From NCBI GenBank assembly GCA_002373875.1, contig DFKQ01000078.1:1-23449 (forward strand): a stretch of DNA of 23,449 bases, given 5' to 3'. A program made the position numbers and the translations under genes. This DNA is from Lachnospiraceae bacterium UBA3641 (GTDB lineage Bacteria; Bacillota; Clostridia; Lachnospirales; Lachnospiraceae). The notes beneath the pieces were generated by a model. That model saw only the letters and a program-made list of their open reading frames with translations, ran no database searches and had not been told where the DNA came from. Shown one piece after another: positions 13,402 to 21,637 of the stretch (positions within the stretch are counted from its first letter, which is position 1; each line of letters opens with the position of its first letter).

Positions 13402-15108
13402 TCATGCCTTAGCCTTGGCTTCTGCCTGCTTCTTAAAGGTCTGGACACCCTCAATAACAAGGATGACTGCAAGAACTGCCATTGCAATGGCAAATACAAG
13501 CTGGAAGTAGTCACCCCATACAGCCTCGCCCGCACCTATAGCACCGAACTTCTTAAAGATGGTAAGCACTAAAGAAGAAAGCGTAGCGCAGAGCATGAAG
13601 ATCATAGGGAAGAAGAACATCTTATTGTTCTTGCCCACTTCACCGAGCCATGCGCATACCGCAAGAAGCGCGATACCTGCAAGAAGCTGGTTGGCTGCAC
13701 CGAAGAGTGCCCATATGGCCGAAAGCTTAAGTCCGCCAAGTACACATCCTATAACAACCATGAAGATGGTACCGAAAAGGGGATGGGCAAGACACTTACG
13801 GATTCCCTTGGCATCCTTCCATGTCGCTTCATCTTCATTTAAGAAAAGCTCTGTAAACATGAACCTTGAAAGCCTGGTTCCGGTATCAAGTGAGGTAAGC
13901 GCAAATACCGAAACAGCCAGTGTAAGAAGGGCTGAAATGGTATTGTAGATTCCCGTACCCTCCGCACCGAACATAATGGCAATACCGCCACCGAAGGCTG
14001 CCGAAGGTGAACCGAAGCCGCCGTCCTGATATTTCTGGAACACCATACCTACGGCAATAAGGGATACGATACCCAGAGCCGACTCGATAAGCATCGAACC
14101 GTAACCTATGGGCTTGGCATCCTTCTCATTACGGAGCTGCTTACTTGATGTACCTGTTGATATAAGGCTGTGGAAGCCCGAGCAGGCACCGCACGCCACA
14201 GTGATGAACAGGGCCGGGAACATGGTTCCTATACCGGTCTTCCATCCCGTAACGGCAGGGATGGCGAATGTTGCATTACCGGTAAATGCGTTGCTTATGA
14301 TACCGATAACGGCAAGAGCCATCATAGCGTAAAGAAGGAAGCTTGATAAGTAATCACGGGGCTGTAAGAGGATCCATACAGGCACCAGTGACGCTATTAC
14401 GATATAAATACCGATAAATACGATCCATGCGGTGCGGCTCATCACGAAGCCGCAGTTAAGACCGATCACGGTAATGATAACAATCCCGATTATACCGCCT
14501 ATCGACGCGGGAAGCGTCTTAACGTTCATCTTGTTTGTTATGTAGCCGTAGCCGACAGCAAGCACGATAAACAGAAGCGATATCATGGCAGTCGTCTGGT
14601 TGTTTGTGGGATTTCCGGTAACCCCGAAACCACCCTCCTCGGTGAAGAAGGTTCCCGCAACAACGTTTACAAACGATGCTATAACAAGTATGAGCACCAG
14701 AAGAGCAAATACGAGGAAGAGCCTCTTAGCCCTCTTGCCCATTGTGTCATGGATGATCTCACCCAGTGACTTTCCATCGTGCCGTATGGAAGCAAACAGG
14801 GAACCAAAATCCTGTAAACCGCCGAAGAAAATGCCTCCGAGTACACACCACGCAAAGACGGGAAACCATCCGAAAACAGAAGCCTGAATAGGTCCGTTTA
14901 TGGGACCTGCGCCTGCGATCGACGAGAAATGATGTCCCATAAGAACTGCGGGCGGAGCTGCAACATAGTCAACACCGTCCTCCTTCTCGATCGCAGGAGT
15001 CTTTCTTGAAGGGTCAATACCCCACTGTCTGGCAAGCCATGAACCATAAGTTATGTATCCTATGACCAGGATTGCTATGGCAGCTAAAATGATGAACAAC
15101 GCCGTCAT
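13402..15108 (-). CDS. cstA: Carbon starvation protein CstA-family transporter
   Basis: A 568-residue multi-pass membrane protein with hydrophobic segments along nearly its whole length. The family signature MGHHFSSIAGAGPINGP near residues 57-73 is intact, as are FGGLQDFGSLFASIRHDGKSLGEI and the C-terminal block with LFGAANQLLAGIALL. CstA-family proteins import peptides or pyruvate when carbon is scarce; the substrate here cannot be told from sequence. E. coli CstA is about 700 residues and the Firmicutes versions are shorter, so this length is normal. The ATG has GGAG upstream, inside the end of the preceding gene, which stops 4 bp earlier. No CRP or CcpA site was identified. Confidence 0.95.
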   Translation of the reverse strand: MTALFIILAAIAILVIGYITYGSWLARQWGIDPSRKTPAIEKEDGVDYVAAPPAVLMGHHFSSIAGAGPINGPIQASVFGWFPVFAWCVLGGIFFGGLQDFGSLFASIRHDGKSLGEIIHDTMGKRAKRLFLVFALLVLILVIASFVNVVAGTFFTEEGGFGVTGNPTNNQTTAMISLLFIVLAVGYGYITNKMNVKTLPASIGGIIGIVIITVIGLNCGFVMSRTAWIVFIGIYIVIASLVPVWILLQPRDYLSSFLLYAMMALAVIGIISNAFTGNATFAIPAVTGWKTGIGTMFPALFITVACGACSGFHSLISTGTSSKQLRNEKDAKPIGYGSMLIESALGIVSLIAVGMVFQKYQDGGFGSPSAAFGGGIAIMFGAEGTGIYNTISALLTLAVSVFALTSLDTGTRLSRFMFTELFLNEDEATWKDAKGIRKCLAHPLFGTIFMVVIGCVLGGLKLSAIWALFGAANQLLAGIALLAVCAWLGEVGKNNKMFFFPMIFMLCATLSSLVLTIFKKFGAIGAGEAVWGDYFQLVFAIAMAVLAVILVIEGVQTFKKQAEAKAKA

Positions 15109-15112
15109 TTTA

Positions 15113-15625
15113 TCACACTCCTTTTCCCACTTTTTTTATTATATGTGCAATGAAGTCCTTAAGATCCCTTCCCCGGCGGTTTGTGAGGATGAGACCGCTT
15201 AAGGCTTCTATTACAACCAACCTGTAGTTGGAAAAACCGAAAAAGCCCAACTTATAGTTCTTGGAATGTTTATATGTGTCAATTGCACTCTTCACTTCCT
15301 CCAAAACCCTGTCAGCGATGACTATAAGCGCAACATCGGTGTTTTTATGGTCTGCGGACGGCCTTACTCTTGACAGTCCGTCCTCCCAGGCTGTCCTGTC
15401 CAGATCGTTAAGTGTCCCTATATCCAATTCATCACACTTCTTAAAGTAAACATGTTCATATGAATTGACTGATGCAATATGTGCTGCCTTAACAAGAAAA
15501 TACTGCTGCGATTCATTGGACAGGTATCCTGTGGCATCGAAGGGAGGCAGAGCACCATCCTTGTCAATGTTATAATAGCCTCCGTATGTCTCTGTAAGAG
15601 TGTTGAAAATATCATCAGTACTCAT
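15113..15625 (-). CDS. Conserved protein of unknown function, upstream of cstA
   Basis: A 170-residue soluble protein without a signal peptide or membrane segment. I do not recognise a named family. The middle (about 96-112, VALIVIADRVLEEVKSA) looks like a buried beta strand then a helix, and it is followed by YKLGFFGFSNYRLVVIEA and TNRRGRDLKDFI. The general pattern feels like a conserved clostridial family that I cannot name. The ATG overlaps the stop of the gene before it (ATGA), and cstA starts 4 bp after its stop. Such tight packing suggests a role connected with the preceding gene or with the transporter. Confidence 0.85.
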   Translation of the reverse strand: MSTDDIFNTLTETYGGYYNIDKDGALPPFDATGYLSNESQQYFLVKAAHIASVNSYEHVYFKKCDELDIGTLNDLDRTAWEDGLSRVRPSADHKNTDVALIVIADRVLEEVKSAIDTYKHSKNYKLGFFGFSNYRLVVIEALSGLILTNRRGRDLKDFIAHIIKKVGKGV

Positions 15626-15978
15626 GGTGCATCAAACTCTACGCCCCTTATGTTCCCCTTAAGGTCCTCCATCAACATCCTGGCTGCCTTCTTACCCGGC
15701 AATTCCGCCTCAATAAGCTCCCTGCCACCGGCACTTACCACAAGATACTCAAGCTCCAGTTCTCCGTTATCGCAGCACATCTGTGCATTGACCCGGCGTA
15801 TTCTCCTGAATATCCTGTCGGCATCCTCATAAGCAATGCTGTAGACCCTGAAACCCTTCTTTATAAAGAGGTGTTTATTTCCTATCGTAACGGCCCCATA
15901 ACCCCGGCCGCTCTTATAATCCTTTGCAACAGAGTCGGATATGACCCTCTCCTTATCCTTAAGATTAATAATTTTCAT
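15622..15978 (-). CDS. Small protein of unknown function, possibly PH-like fold
   Basis: A 118-residue soluble protein. The sequence alternates short beta-type stretches (GAVTIGNKHLFIKKGFRVYSIAYEDA, split as GAVTIGNKHLFIKKG and FRVYSIAYEDA) and ends with a helix (PGKKAARMLMEDLKG). That is compatible with a PH-like domain, but this is a guess from pattern alone. It has a CC pair at 68-69. The ATG has GAGG upstream. It lies 12 bp behind the DUF2225 gene and overlaps the next gene by 4 bp. Confidence 0.82.
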   Translation of the reverse strand: MKIINLKDKERVISDSVAKDYKSGRGYGAVTIGNKHLFIKKGFRVYSIAYEDADRIFRRIRRVNAQMCCDNGELELEYLVVSAGGRELIEAELPGKKAARMLMEDLKGNIRGVEFDAP

Positions 15979-15990
15979 TAAGGGTATTCC

Positions 15991-16854
15991 TCATTTACTC
16001 ACTGCTTTAAGCTGCTCCTTGAGTTCAATGCACATGTCCTTCATCCTCGAATTAAGCCCGGCCTTGCCAAGAAGCGAATTAAGCATCTGGCTTACTATAT
16101 CGTACTTCTCAACCTTCATGGCCGATACTGCGATTATATAATCAAGAGTATTCTCATCCATACCGCACATGGGGAAGGTCTCTGTCTGTCTCGCATTCAT
16201 AAAGCCTTCAACAGCATTTTTAAGCAGCTCCAGCTCATCCTGATTCAATTCCTCAACATCCTTGGCATATGAATCTCCCTGATAGGGCTCGTAACCCGAA
16301 TCCCAGGCTTCCTTCTTCCCCCTCAACAGCCATGCCATCTTAAGACACAGGTAAGCCTTCTCGCTTGCCTTACCCCTCTTCACCACAGCATTGCCAAGGG
16401 CAAGCTGGTAATTGGTAAAAGCATCATCGTATTTATACACATCCTTAGGTGAACGAATGGACCGGAAGGTCCTACTGATCCCCTCCTTAACCAGCTTCGC
16501 CTGAGGCGGCGTTAGGGTATCGAAAAACCTTCCAAGGGCAGCATACCCACACTTGGGACACACGATAACATCATATTTAAGAGGATCGATCCCGGCAAAC
16601 CTCGGGCGCAGATCCGAATCGGCACCCTTAGAACGCAGCTTACTCTGTCTGACAGTAGGAGCCTTGAAATCATTGTAGCATACCGGACATGAATGGCTCT
16701 TGCCAAATACATATTCCCGCTCATCGTGCTCCTTAAAAACCGGCGGCTCCTCCTTGGGCTTTGGTTCTGCCTTCTTATCCTCGGTTTCGTATAGATTTAC
16801 ATTCTCAAGCCCGGCAAGTCCGAGATTTGCCAGCCCCGAAAGAATATTGGCCAT
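15991..16854 (-). CDS. DUF2225 family protein with zinc-binding cysteines
   Basis: A 287-residue protein of the DUF2225 family, common in Firmicutes and without an assigned function. CPVC (56-59) and CPKCGY (99-104) form a likely zinc site, separated by the RxSKLRSKGADSDLRPR region typical of the family. The C-terminal two thirds is helical and probably forms TPR-like repeats (YLCLKMAWLLRG, AVEGFMNARQTE, NTLDYIIAVSAMKVEKYD). The N terminus has a short Leu/Gly-rich stretch and a Lys/Pro/Glu linker. The ATG has AAGGAGAG upstream, and the gene follows glnS by 17 bp. Confidence 0.9.
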   Translation of the reverse strand: MANILSGLANLGLAGLENVNLYETEDKKAEPKPKEEPPVFKEHDEREYVFGKSHSCPVCYNDFKAPTVRQSKLRSKGADSDLRPRFAGIDPLKYDVIVCPKCGYAALGRFFDTLTPPQAKLVKEGISRTFRSIRSPKDVYKYDDAFTNYQLALGNAVVKRGKASEKAYLCLKMAWLLRGKKEAWDSGYEPYQGDSYAKDVEELNQDELELLKNAVEGFMNARQTETFPMCGMDENTLDYIIAVSAMKVEKYDIVSQMLNSLLGKAGLNSRMKDMCIELKEQLKAVSK

Positions 16855-16871
16855 TTTCTCTCTCCTTTATA

Positions 16872-18575
16872 TTATTTCTGCCCGGGCAGCTTAAAAGAAC
16901 TCTTAAGCGAAACTATCCTGTTAAATACAAGGGCATCATCCTTACTGTCCCTTGCATCCACGCAGAAATAACCCTGTCTTACAAACTGGAAGCTGTCGTA
17001 AGGCTTAGCTCCCCTTACATTATCTTCTATGTAGCATTCCTTAAGTATGGTCCTCGAATTGGGATTCAGGTTAAGTGACCCGTCCTCATTATAAACACCC
17101 TTCTCCTCATCGATAAGGTTCTCATAGAGCCTGACTTCGGCCTTAACGGCATGAGCTGCGCTTACCCAGTGAATTGTACCCTTAACCTTCCTTGTGGAGC
17201 ATTCACCGTTCCTCGTCTCCGGGTCATAAGTACAGTGAACCGCACTCACCCGGCCGTCGGCATCCGTCTCATAGCTTACACACTTAACAAAATAAGCATT
17301 CATCAGGCGGACTTCATTGCCCGGAAAGAGCCTGAAATACTTCTTGGGCGGCTCTGCCATAAAGTCATCACGGTCAATGTAAAGCTCCTTCGAGAAGGCC
17401 ACCTGTCTGCTGCCTAAGGACTCATTCTCAAGGTTGTTGGCAACCGTAAAATATTCAACCCGGTCATCGGGATAATTGTCAATGATAAGCTTAACCGGAT
17501 CAAGCGCCGCCATGAGGCGTGACCGTTTACATTTAAGGTCTTCACGGATGCAGTATTCAAGCATTGCATAGTCAACACTGGAATTACTCTTGCTTACACC
17601 GCACAGGTCAACAAACATCTTAATGGATTCGGGTGTAAATCCCCGTCTCTTAAGCGCCGCTATGGATACAAGCCTGGGATCATCCCAGCCGTCCACGATA
17701 TTTTCTTCAACCAGCTTCTTGATGTATCTCTTACCCGTAACCACATTGGTCAGGTAGAGCTTGGCGAATTCGATCTGTCTGGGCGGATATTCGTATTCAA
17801 GCTCACGTACGACCCAGTCATACAAGGGCCTGTGATCTTCAAACTCAAGGGTGCATATCGAATGGGTTATTCCCTCGATCGCGTCCTCAATGGGATGCGC
17901 AAAGTCATACATGGGATAAACACACCATTTATCTCCCGTGTTATGGTGGCTCATGTGGGCCACACGGTATATTACCGGATCCCTCATATTTATATTGGGG
18001 CTGGCCATATCGATCTTGGCGCGAAGAACCTTCTCACCATCCTTGTACATACCCTTCTTCATGTTCTCGAAGAGTTCAAGATTCTCTTCGATACTCCTGT
18101 CCCTGTAGGGACTGTTCTTACCGGGAGTCTCGAAGGTTCCCCTGTATTCCCTTATCTCATCGGCACTCAGGTCGCATACGAAGGCCTTGCCCTTTTTTAT
18201 AAGCTTGACCGCAGCTTCATACATCTTGTCAAAGTAGTCGGATGCGAAGAAGAGCCTGTCTTCATATTCAGCGCCCAGCCATTCCACATCGGCCTTGATC
18301 GACTCTACAAATTCGGTCTTCTCCTTGGTGGGATTGGTATCATCAAATCTTAAGTTAAACTTGCCGCCGTATTCCCTGGCCAGTCCGTAATTTAAAAGGA
18401 TCGATTTGGCATGACCTATATGAAGATAGCCGTTGGGCTCCGGCGGAAACCTGGTATGGACCGTCTTATAATGCCCCTCGGCCAGGTCCTTGTCTATCTC
18501 ATTTTCGATGAAATTCCTGGATATGACTTCGTTAGATCCGTCTGCTTCCATGATCGTTTTATCTGTCTCAGACAT
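16872..18575 (-). CDS. glnS: Glutaminyl-tRNA synthetase
   Basis: A 567-residue class I aminoacyl-tRNA synthetase that charges tRNA-Gln with glutamine. The HIGH motif is in RFPPEPNGYLHIGHAKS (43-59). Also visible are FDDTNPTKE, HRPLYDWVV, DGWDDPRLVS and the C-terminal beta-barrel region. The second class I signature, usually VMSKRKL in GlnRS, reads VVTGKRYIKKL here, so one KMSKS-type position is altered while the lysines are kept. The ATG at 18575 has AGGAG upstream and a clear promoter at 18608-18636. It leads the cluster glnS, DUF2225, two unknown genes and cstA. No T-box was found in the short leader. Confidence 0.96.
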   Translation of the reverse strand: MSETDKTIMEADGSNEVISRNFIENEIDKDLAEGHYKTVHTRFPPEPNGYLHIGHAKSILLNYGLAREYGGKFNLRFDDTNPTKEKTEFVESIKADVEWLGAEYEDRLFFASDYFDKMYEAAVKLIKKGKAFVCDLSADEIREYRGTFETPGKNSPYRDRSIEENLELFENMKKGMYKDGEKVLRAKIDMASPNINMRDPVIYRVAHMSHHNTGDKWCVYPMYDFAHPIEDAIEGITHSICTLEFEDHRPLYDWVVRELEYEYPPRQIEFAKLYLTNVVTGKRYIKKLVEENIVDGWDDPRLVSIAALKRRGFTPESIKMFVDLCGVSKSNSSVDYAMLEYCIREDLKCKRSRLMAALDPVKLIIDNYPDDRVEYFTVANNLENESLGSRQVAFSKELYIDRDDFMAEPPKKYFRLFPGNEVRLMNAYFVKCVSYETDADGRVSAVHCTYDPETRNGECSTRKVKGTIHWVSAAHAVKAEVRLYENLIDEEKGVYNEDGSLNLNPNSRTILKECYIEDNVRGAKPYDSFQFVRQGYFCVDARDSKDDALVFNRIVSLKSSFKLPGQK

Positions 18576-18607
18576 TGTAATACTCCTATCTTTCCATATT
18601 CTTTACC

Positions 18608-18636
18608 ATTATAATTCAATGCATCAATTACAACAA
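18608..18636 (-). promoter_or_regulatory. Promoter of glnS
   Basis: On the minus strand, TTGTTG (18636-18631), 17 bp, consensus TATAAT (18613-18608). The start would be near 18601, leaving a leader of about 25 nt, too short for a riboswitch. Confidence 0.7.
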
Positions 18637-18648
18637 GTGTTTTTTAGC

Positions 18649-18670
18649 ACTCTTCAAAGACTCTTCAAAG
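18649..18670. repeat. 11-bp tandem repeat between glnS and mscL promoters
   Basis: ACTCTTCAAAG occurs twice without a gap (18649-18659 and 18660-18670) between the two divergent promoters. It could be a pair of operator half-sites or a replication slip. No function can be assigned. Confidence 0.5.
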
Positions 18671-18694
18671 ACGCAGATTTAAACGCGATCCATC

Positions 18695-18723
18695 TTGTAT
18701 AAAGCGCGGTAAAATGCTAAAAT
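18695..18723 (+). promoter_or_regulatory. Promoter of mscL
   Basis: TTGTAT (18695-18700), 17 bp, TAAAAT (18718-18723). The start would be near 18730, about 40 bp before the ATG. Confidence 0.6.
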
Positions 18724-18771
18724 TAATTCTGTCGCGGAAACCGTGAACTAATAAAGAAAAGAGGTAGGAAT

Positions 18772-19188
18772 ATGAAGAACTTTATTAAGGAATTCAAGGA
18801 ATTCATCAGCAAGGGTAATGTAATGGATATGGCTGTGGGTGTTATCATCGGCGGAGCCTTTACCGCCATCGTAAACTCACTTGTTGACGACATCATCATG
18901 CCACTCATTTCGATACTCACCGGCGGTATGGATTTTTCGGGTCTTTCAATAGCTCTCGGCAGCGGTGAAGGTGCCGCAACCTTCAACTATGGCGCATTTA
19001 TAACGGCAATCATCAACTTCCTGCTTATCGCTCTTGTGATCTTTTCGGTGATCAAGGCCATGAACAAGTTCAATAAGAAAAAGGACGAGAAGCCCGAACC
19101 TACCACAAAGATCTGCCCCAAATGCCAGTCCGAGATCAACATCAAGGCAACCAAGTGCCCTTGCTGTACGGCTGATCTTGATGCCTGA
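18772..19188 (+). CDS. mscL: Large-conductance mechanosensitive channel with zinc ribbon tail
   Basis: A 138-residue inner-membrane channel that opens under membrane tension and releases solutes during osmotic downshock. The N-terminal helix KNFIKEFKEFISKGNVMDMA and the first membrane helix AVGVIIGGAFTAIVNSLVDDIIMP are typical; a second helix covers about 80-102. The usual cytoplasmic helix is followed by a C-terminal zinc ribbon, Cys115-x2-Cys118 and Cys129-x2-Cys132, in place of a plain tail. The ATG follows GGTAGG. It has its own promoter and a strong terminator, so it is transcribed alone. Confidence 0.97.
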   Translation: MKNFIKEFKEFISKGNVMDMAVGVIIGGAFTAIVNSLVDDIIMPLISILTGGMDFSGLSIALGSGEGAATFNYGAFITAIINFLLIALVIFSVIKAMNKFNKKKDEKPEPTTKICPKCQSEINIKATKCPCCTADLDA

Positions 19189-19201
19189 CATCTGAAATAA
19201 C

Positions 19202-19240
19202 AAAAATAAAGGCCACGGTCGATCCGCGGCCTTTATTTTT
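19202..19240. terminator. Bidirectional terminator between mscL and rsgI
   Basis: A 13-bp stem, AAAAATAAAGGCC with GGCCTTTATTTTT, extended by three more pairs after one mismatch, with a 5-nt loop. T runs on both strands make it suitable for mscL and for the rsgI gene that converges on it. Confidence 0.9.
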
Positions 19241-19251
19241 ATGAACTGAAA

Positions 19252-20715
19252 TCACTCTCCCTGATCATCACCGGTTGATTGTACATCCTGCCCTGATATT
19301 TCCTGATGAAGCGTCTGAACCTGATCATTCGAAGCACCGTCTGAGGAATCCTGAGCAGCCTGCTCACTTGAGGCAGAAGGATCGGACGGTCCGACTGACG
19401 GCTGCGAGGGAACAGATATATCCGAAGACTGTGAAGGTTCCGAAGGCTGAGGGTCTGCCGGGTCTGCCGGTGTATCAGCAGGTTGTTGTAAAGAATCCTC
19501 TGGTACGGCAGGCTGAACAACCGGGGCTTCAGGTGCTGTAGGCACTACAGTCGCCACAGGCATTACCGCTACAGGCTCTGCCACAGGACACGCCTCGGGA
19601 ACAGGTGTTACTGCGGGAGCGGTAGGAACCGGCGGCGTTACCGGTACAGAAGTTGTTACATCTGCTGATGTTGATTCAGAAGATGAACCTACTGCGGTAA
19701 TTTCCGGATCTGTTTCGTCGACAGGTGCTATTTCGGGAACAGGCGCTTTGGCTGCCGGTTCCGAACTGTCTTTACTCTTATCCGATGCCGGTGTTTTTGA
19801 AGATGATGCCGGCCTTTGCGTGCCTGGTGCCGATGGCTGGACCGGCTGCTGGGCGTAACCGGTCATCTTTGAACTCTCAACGCTGCTTCCACTGTTGTTT
19901 GCAGTTTTCTCCACGGTTGAAGTATTTGAAGCTGTCACCGCCGGCTTCGTTGTATTTTTGGGCTTTACTGTCGAAACTGCAAGCGTAGCGGCATTATTCT
20001 TCTCACATTCTCTTATGATCGATGCAACGCTCTCATTAACCCAATTACTCTTATTTATACTTCCCCGGGAAGTATTATCCAGCTTCTCTACGATCATCAT
20101 CTTACCGGCGGTAGTACCCATCTCTCTGGCTTTCATAAGTTCATTATCGGAAGCCTTCATCGTTATGGGCTCAACATTTTCCTTGCCGATTATTGACCTG
20201 TCCAGCTTGACTACAAGCTTATCCGTATGATCAACCTTGACCGTGTTTGCAGCAACAACAACATAATTATTCTTTTCTTCCTTAAGGTAGCCCTCAGCCT
20301 TCAGGGTATCGATCGTAATGTCGATCACATCTTCAATATTCCTATATAACAGTCTCTCCGCGTCAATACGAGCGGCAATCATCTTTCCACCGTCATTTAC
20401 ACCATTGATACATAATACCCTGTCGAAACGGTTGATCGTAAATTCAATGGAAGGATCAACGTCCAAGCTTACAACACCGTATGGTTTAAGCGAAACATAG
20501 CTTCCTCCCAAAAAAGCAAGCAAAAGCAGGGCAGCTGCTATGGCAGTTCCCCATCTTCTGAGATATCTCGTTATATCCACTATCATTTCCCCGGGCCCTT
20601 TAATGGTTATCTCCTGTCCGACTCTGTATTGCTTGTCATTTACCTTTATTATCTGCCCTTCGGATGTCAGTATAGCGGCCTTATCCTCGCGTATTTCCAA
20701 AACCAAGGCTTTCAA
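19252..20715 (-). CDS. rsgI: RsgI-type anti-sigma factor with long Pro/Ser/Thr-rich outer region
   Basis: A 487-residue single-pass membrane protein. The N-terminal cytoplasmic domain (1-52, KALVLEIREDKAAILTSEG) is the RsgI domain that holds SigI inactive. One membrane helix spans about 55-73. The conserved outer domain begins at SLDVDPSIEFTINRFDRV (83-100) and runs to about 215. The remaining 270 residues are Pro/Ser/Thr/Ala/Glu-rich without a fold I can see; many RsgI proteins carry carbohydrate-binding domains here. The conserved NP pair reported as an autocleavage site is Asp87-Pro88 here. The start is TTG at 20715 with AAGGAAG upstream, and it fits the family N terminus. It follows sigI by 31 bp. 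Confidence 0.9.
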   Translation of the reverse strand: MKALVLEIREDKAAILTSEGQIIKVNDKQYRVGQEITIKGPGEMIVDITRYLRRWGTAIAAALLLLAFLGGSYVSLKPYGVVSLDVDPSIEFTINRFDRVLCINGVNDGGKMIAARIDAERLLYRNIEDVIDITIDTLKAEGYLKEEKNNYVVVAANTVKVDHTDKLVVKLDRSIIGKENVEPITMKASDNELMKAREMGTTAGKMMIVEKLDNTSRGSINKSNWVNESVASIIRECEKNNAATLAVSTVKPKNTTKPAVTASNTSTVEKTANNSGSSVESSKMTGYAQQPVQPSAPGTQRPASSSKTPASDKSKDSSEPAAKAPVPEIAPVDETDPEITAVGSSSESTSADVTTSVPVTPPVPTAPAVTPVPEACPVAEPVAVMPVATVVPTAPEAPVVQPAVPEDSLQQPADTPADPADPQPSEPSQSSDISVPSQPSVGPSDPSASSEQAAQDSSDGASNDQVQTLHQEISGQDVQSTGDDQGE

Positions 20716-20746
20716 ATCAAGGACTTCCTTTCCACTTTCTGTTGTT

Positions 20747-21433
20747 TTATCTTATATATTCGGCAATCGTCGGAAAATCCCCCGAGGCGACTACCGCAGC
20801 CATCAAAATATATTTATCAAATTTATTTATCGTCCCTATGCTTACTCCGGTCTTGGCACTCAACAACCCGGCAGGGATCTTACCTTCTCTGATCACAGCA
20901 TTAAGAACGGGCCTGTCGGATCTAAGGTAAGCCATTATTCTTCTGCATTCAGCCATTGACGTGCCTCGCGGTGTACGGCCTGCCATATCGAAAAAAGAAA
21001 ATCCGTAATTCCTGAGTGCTTCTCCAAGCTCATATATCTCAGCCCGTACCACTTCTTCCTCAGCCGATCTTACTTCTTCAAGCTCCGTTTCCCTGGATAC
21101 CATCTCCAGTACAAGGTTTCTGCCATCGCCTACAAGCATATCGGGATCATACGGAATCTCTATCTGTGCATGGGTCTTCTCAACCTCCCTGTAATCATCC
21201 AGTGCTTTTTTTATACGTTTTCTTGCGTAGGAAAGATAATCACCCCGGCCTTCAATATAAGAATCGATCGAACTGTTAAATGCCCACAGGGCTATGGACC
21301 ATTCATCGTCACTGGTAGTTATGCGCCTTCCGGATACTCTTGAAGCAAAGCTTAATATTCTCTGTTCCATATCCCTTATAAGGCTCTCACGCTGTAATTC
21401 ATTTACCTTGGCAACCGCTACCCTGTTGTTCAT
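20747..21433 (-). CDS. sigI: RNA polymerase sigma factor, SigI family
   Basis: A sigma-70-related factor of the SigI group, 228 residues from the chosen start. The region WSIALWAFNSSIDSYIEGRGDYLSYARKRIKKAL (split as WSIALWAFNSSIDSY and GRGDYLSYARKRIKKAL) resembles the SigI region 2 motif, and the C-terminal part has a helix-turn-helix-like KTGVSIGTINKFDKYILMA. SigI factors respond to heat or to polysaccharides outside the cell, and are held by RsgI, whose gene follows. I choose the ATG at 21433, which has GGAG seven bases upstream; a TTG at 21451 or the ATG at 21448 would add five or six residues and lack a good site. A housekeeping-type promoter lies at 21559-21587. No clear SigI-type autoregulatory promoter was identified. 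Confidence 0.9.
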   Translation of the reverse strand: MNNRVAVAKVNELQRESLIRDMEQRILSFASRVSGRRITTSDDEWSIALWAFNSSIDSYIEGRGDYLSYARKRIKKALDDYREVEKTHAQIEIPYDPDMLVGDGRNLVLEMVSRETELEEVRSAEEEVVRAEIYELGEALRNYGFSFFDMAGRTPRGTSMAECRRIMAYLRSDRPVLNAVIREGKIPAGLLSAKTGVSIGTINKFDKYILMAAVVASGDFPTIAEYIR

Positions 21434-21558
21434 GTTCTCTCTCCACATCAATACCGACGACAGATCACACTATCATTGACAGTCAGAATATGTATCGGCT
21501 CAATCTATAAGAAATGAACTGTTATTAAATAAAAAGTCACAAAAGTTTTGATATGTTT

Positions 21559-21587
21559 ATTCTATCACAGGTCATCGGATATTTCCA
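21559..21587 (-). promoter_or_regulatory. Possible promoter of sigI-rsgI
   Basis: On the minus strand, TGGAAA (21587-21582), 17 bp, TAGAAT (21564-21559). The -35 box is weak. It lies directly after the T tract of the preceding terminator, which is where a promoter for sigI would be expected. The leader would be about 118 nt. Confidence 0.45.
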
Positions 21588-21588
21588 T

Positions 21589-21637
21589 AAAAAAAACAAG
21601 CGAAGGCCACGGCTTTCTTTTCCTCACCGTGGCCTCC
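21589..21637 (-). terminator. Strong terminator ending the candidate small RNA
   Basis: On the minus strand an 8-bp perfect GC-rich stem (GGCCACGG at 21605-21612 on the plus strand with CCGTGGCC at 21627-21634), extended to about 11 bp, is followed by eight T (21596-21589) after a short gap. Confidence 0.75.

Noticed and set aside
16720..16740. Shared DEREYV word in the DUF2225 protein and the small membrane protein
   Set aside because: Six residues in otherwise unrelated proteins are too few to claim a link.
18645..18653. TTAGCACTC, an exact CIRCE half-site between glnS and mscL
   Set aside because: The second half at the required 9-bp distance is absent, so HrcA binding is unlikely.
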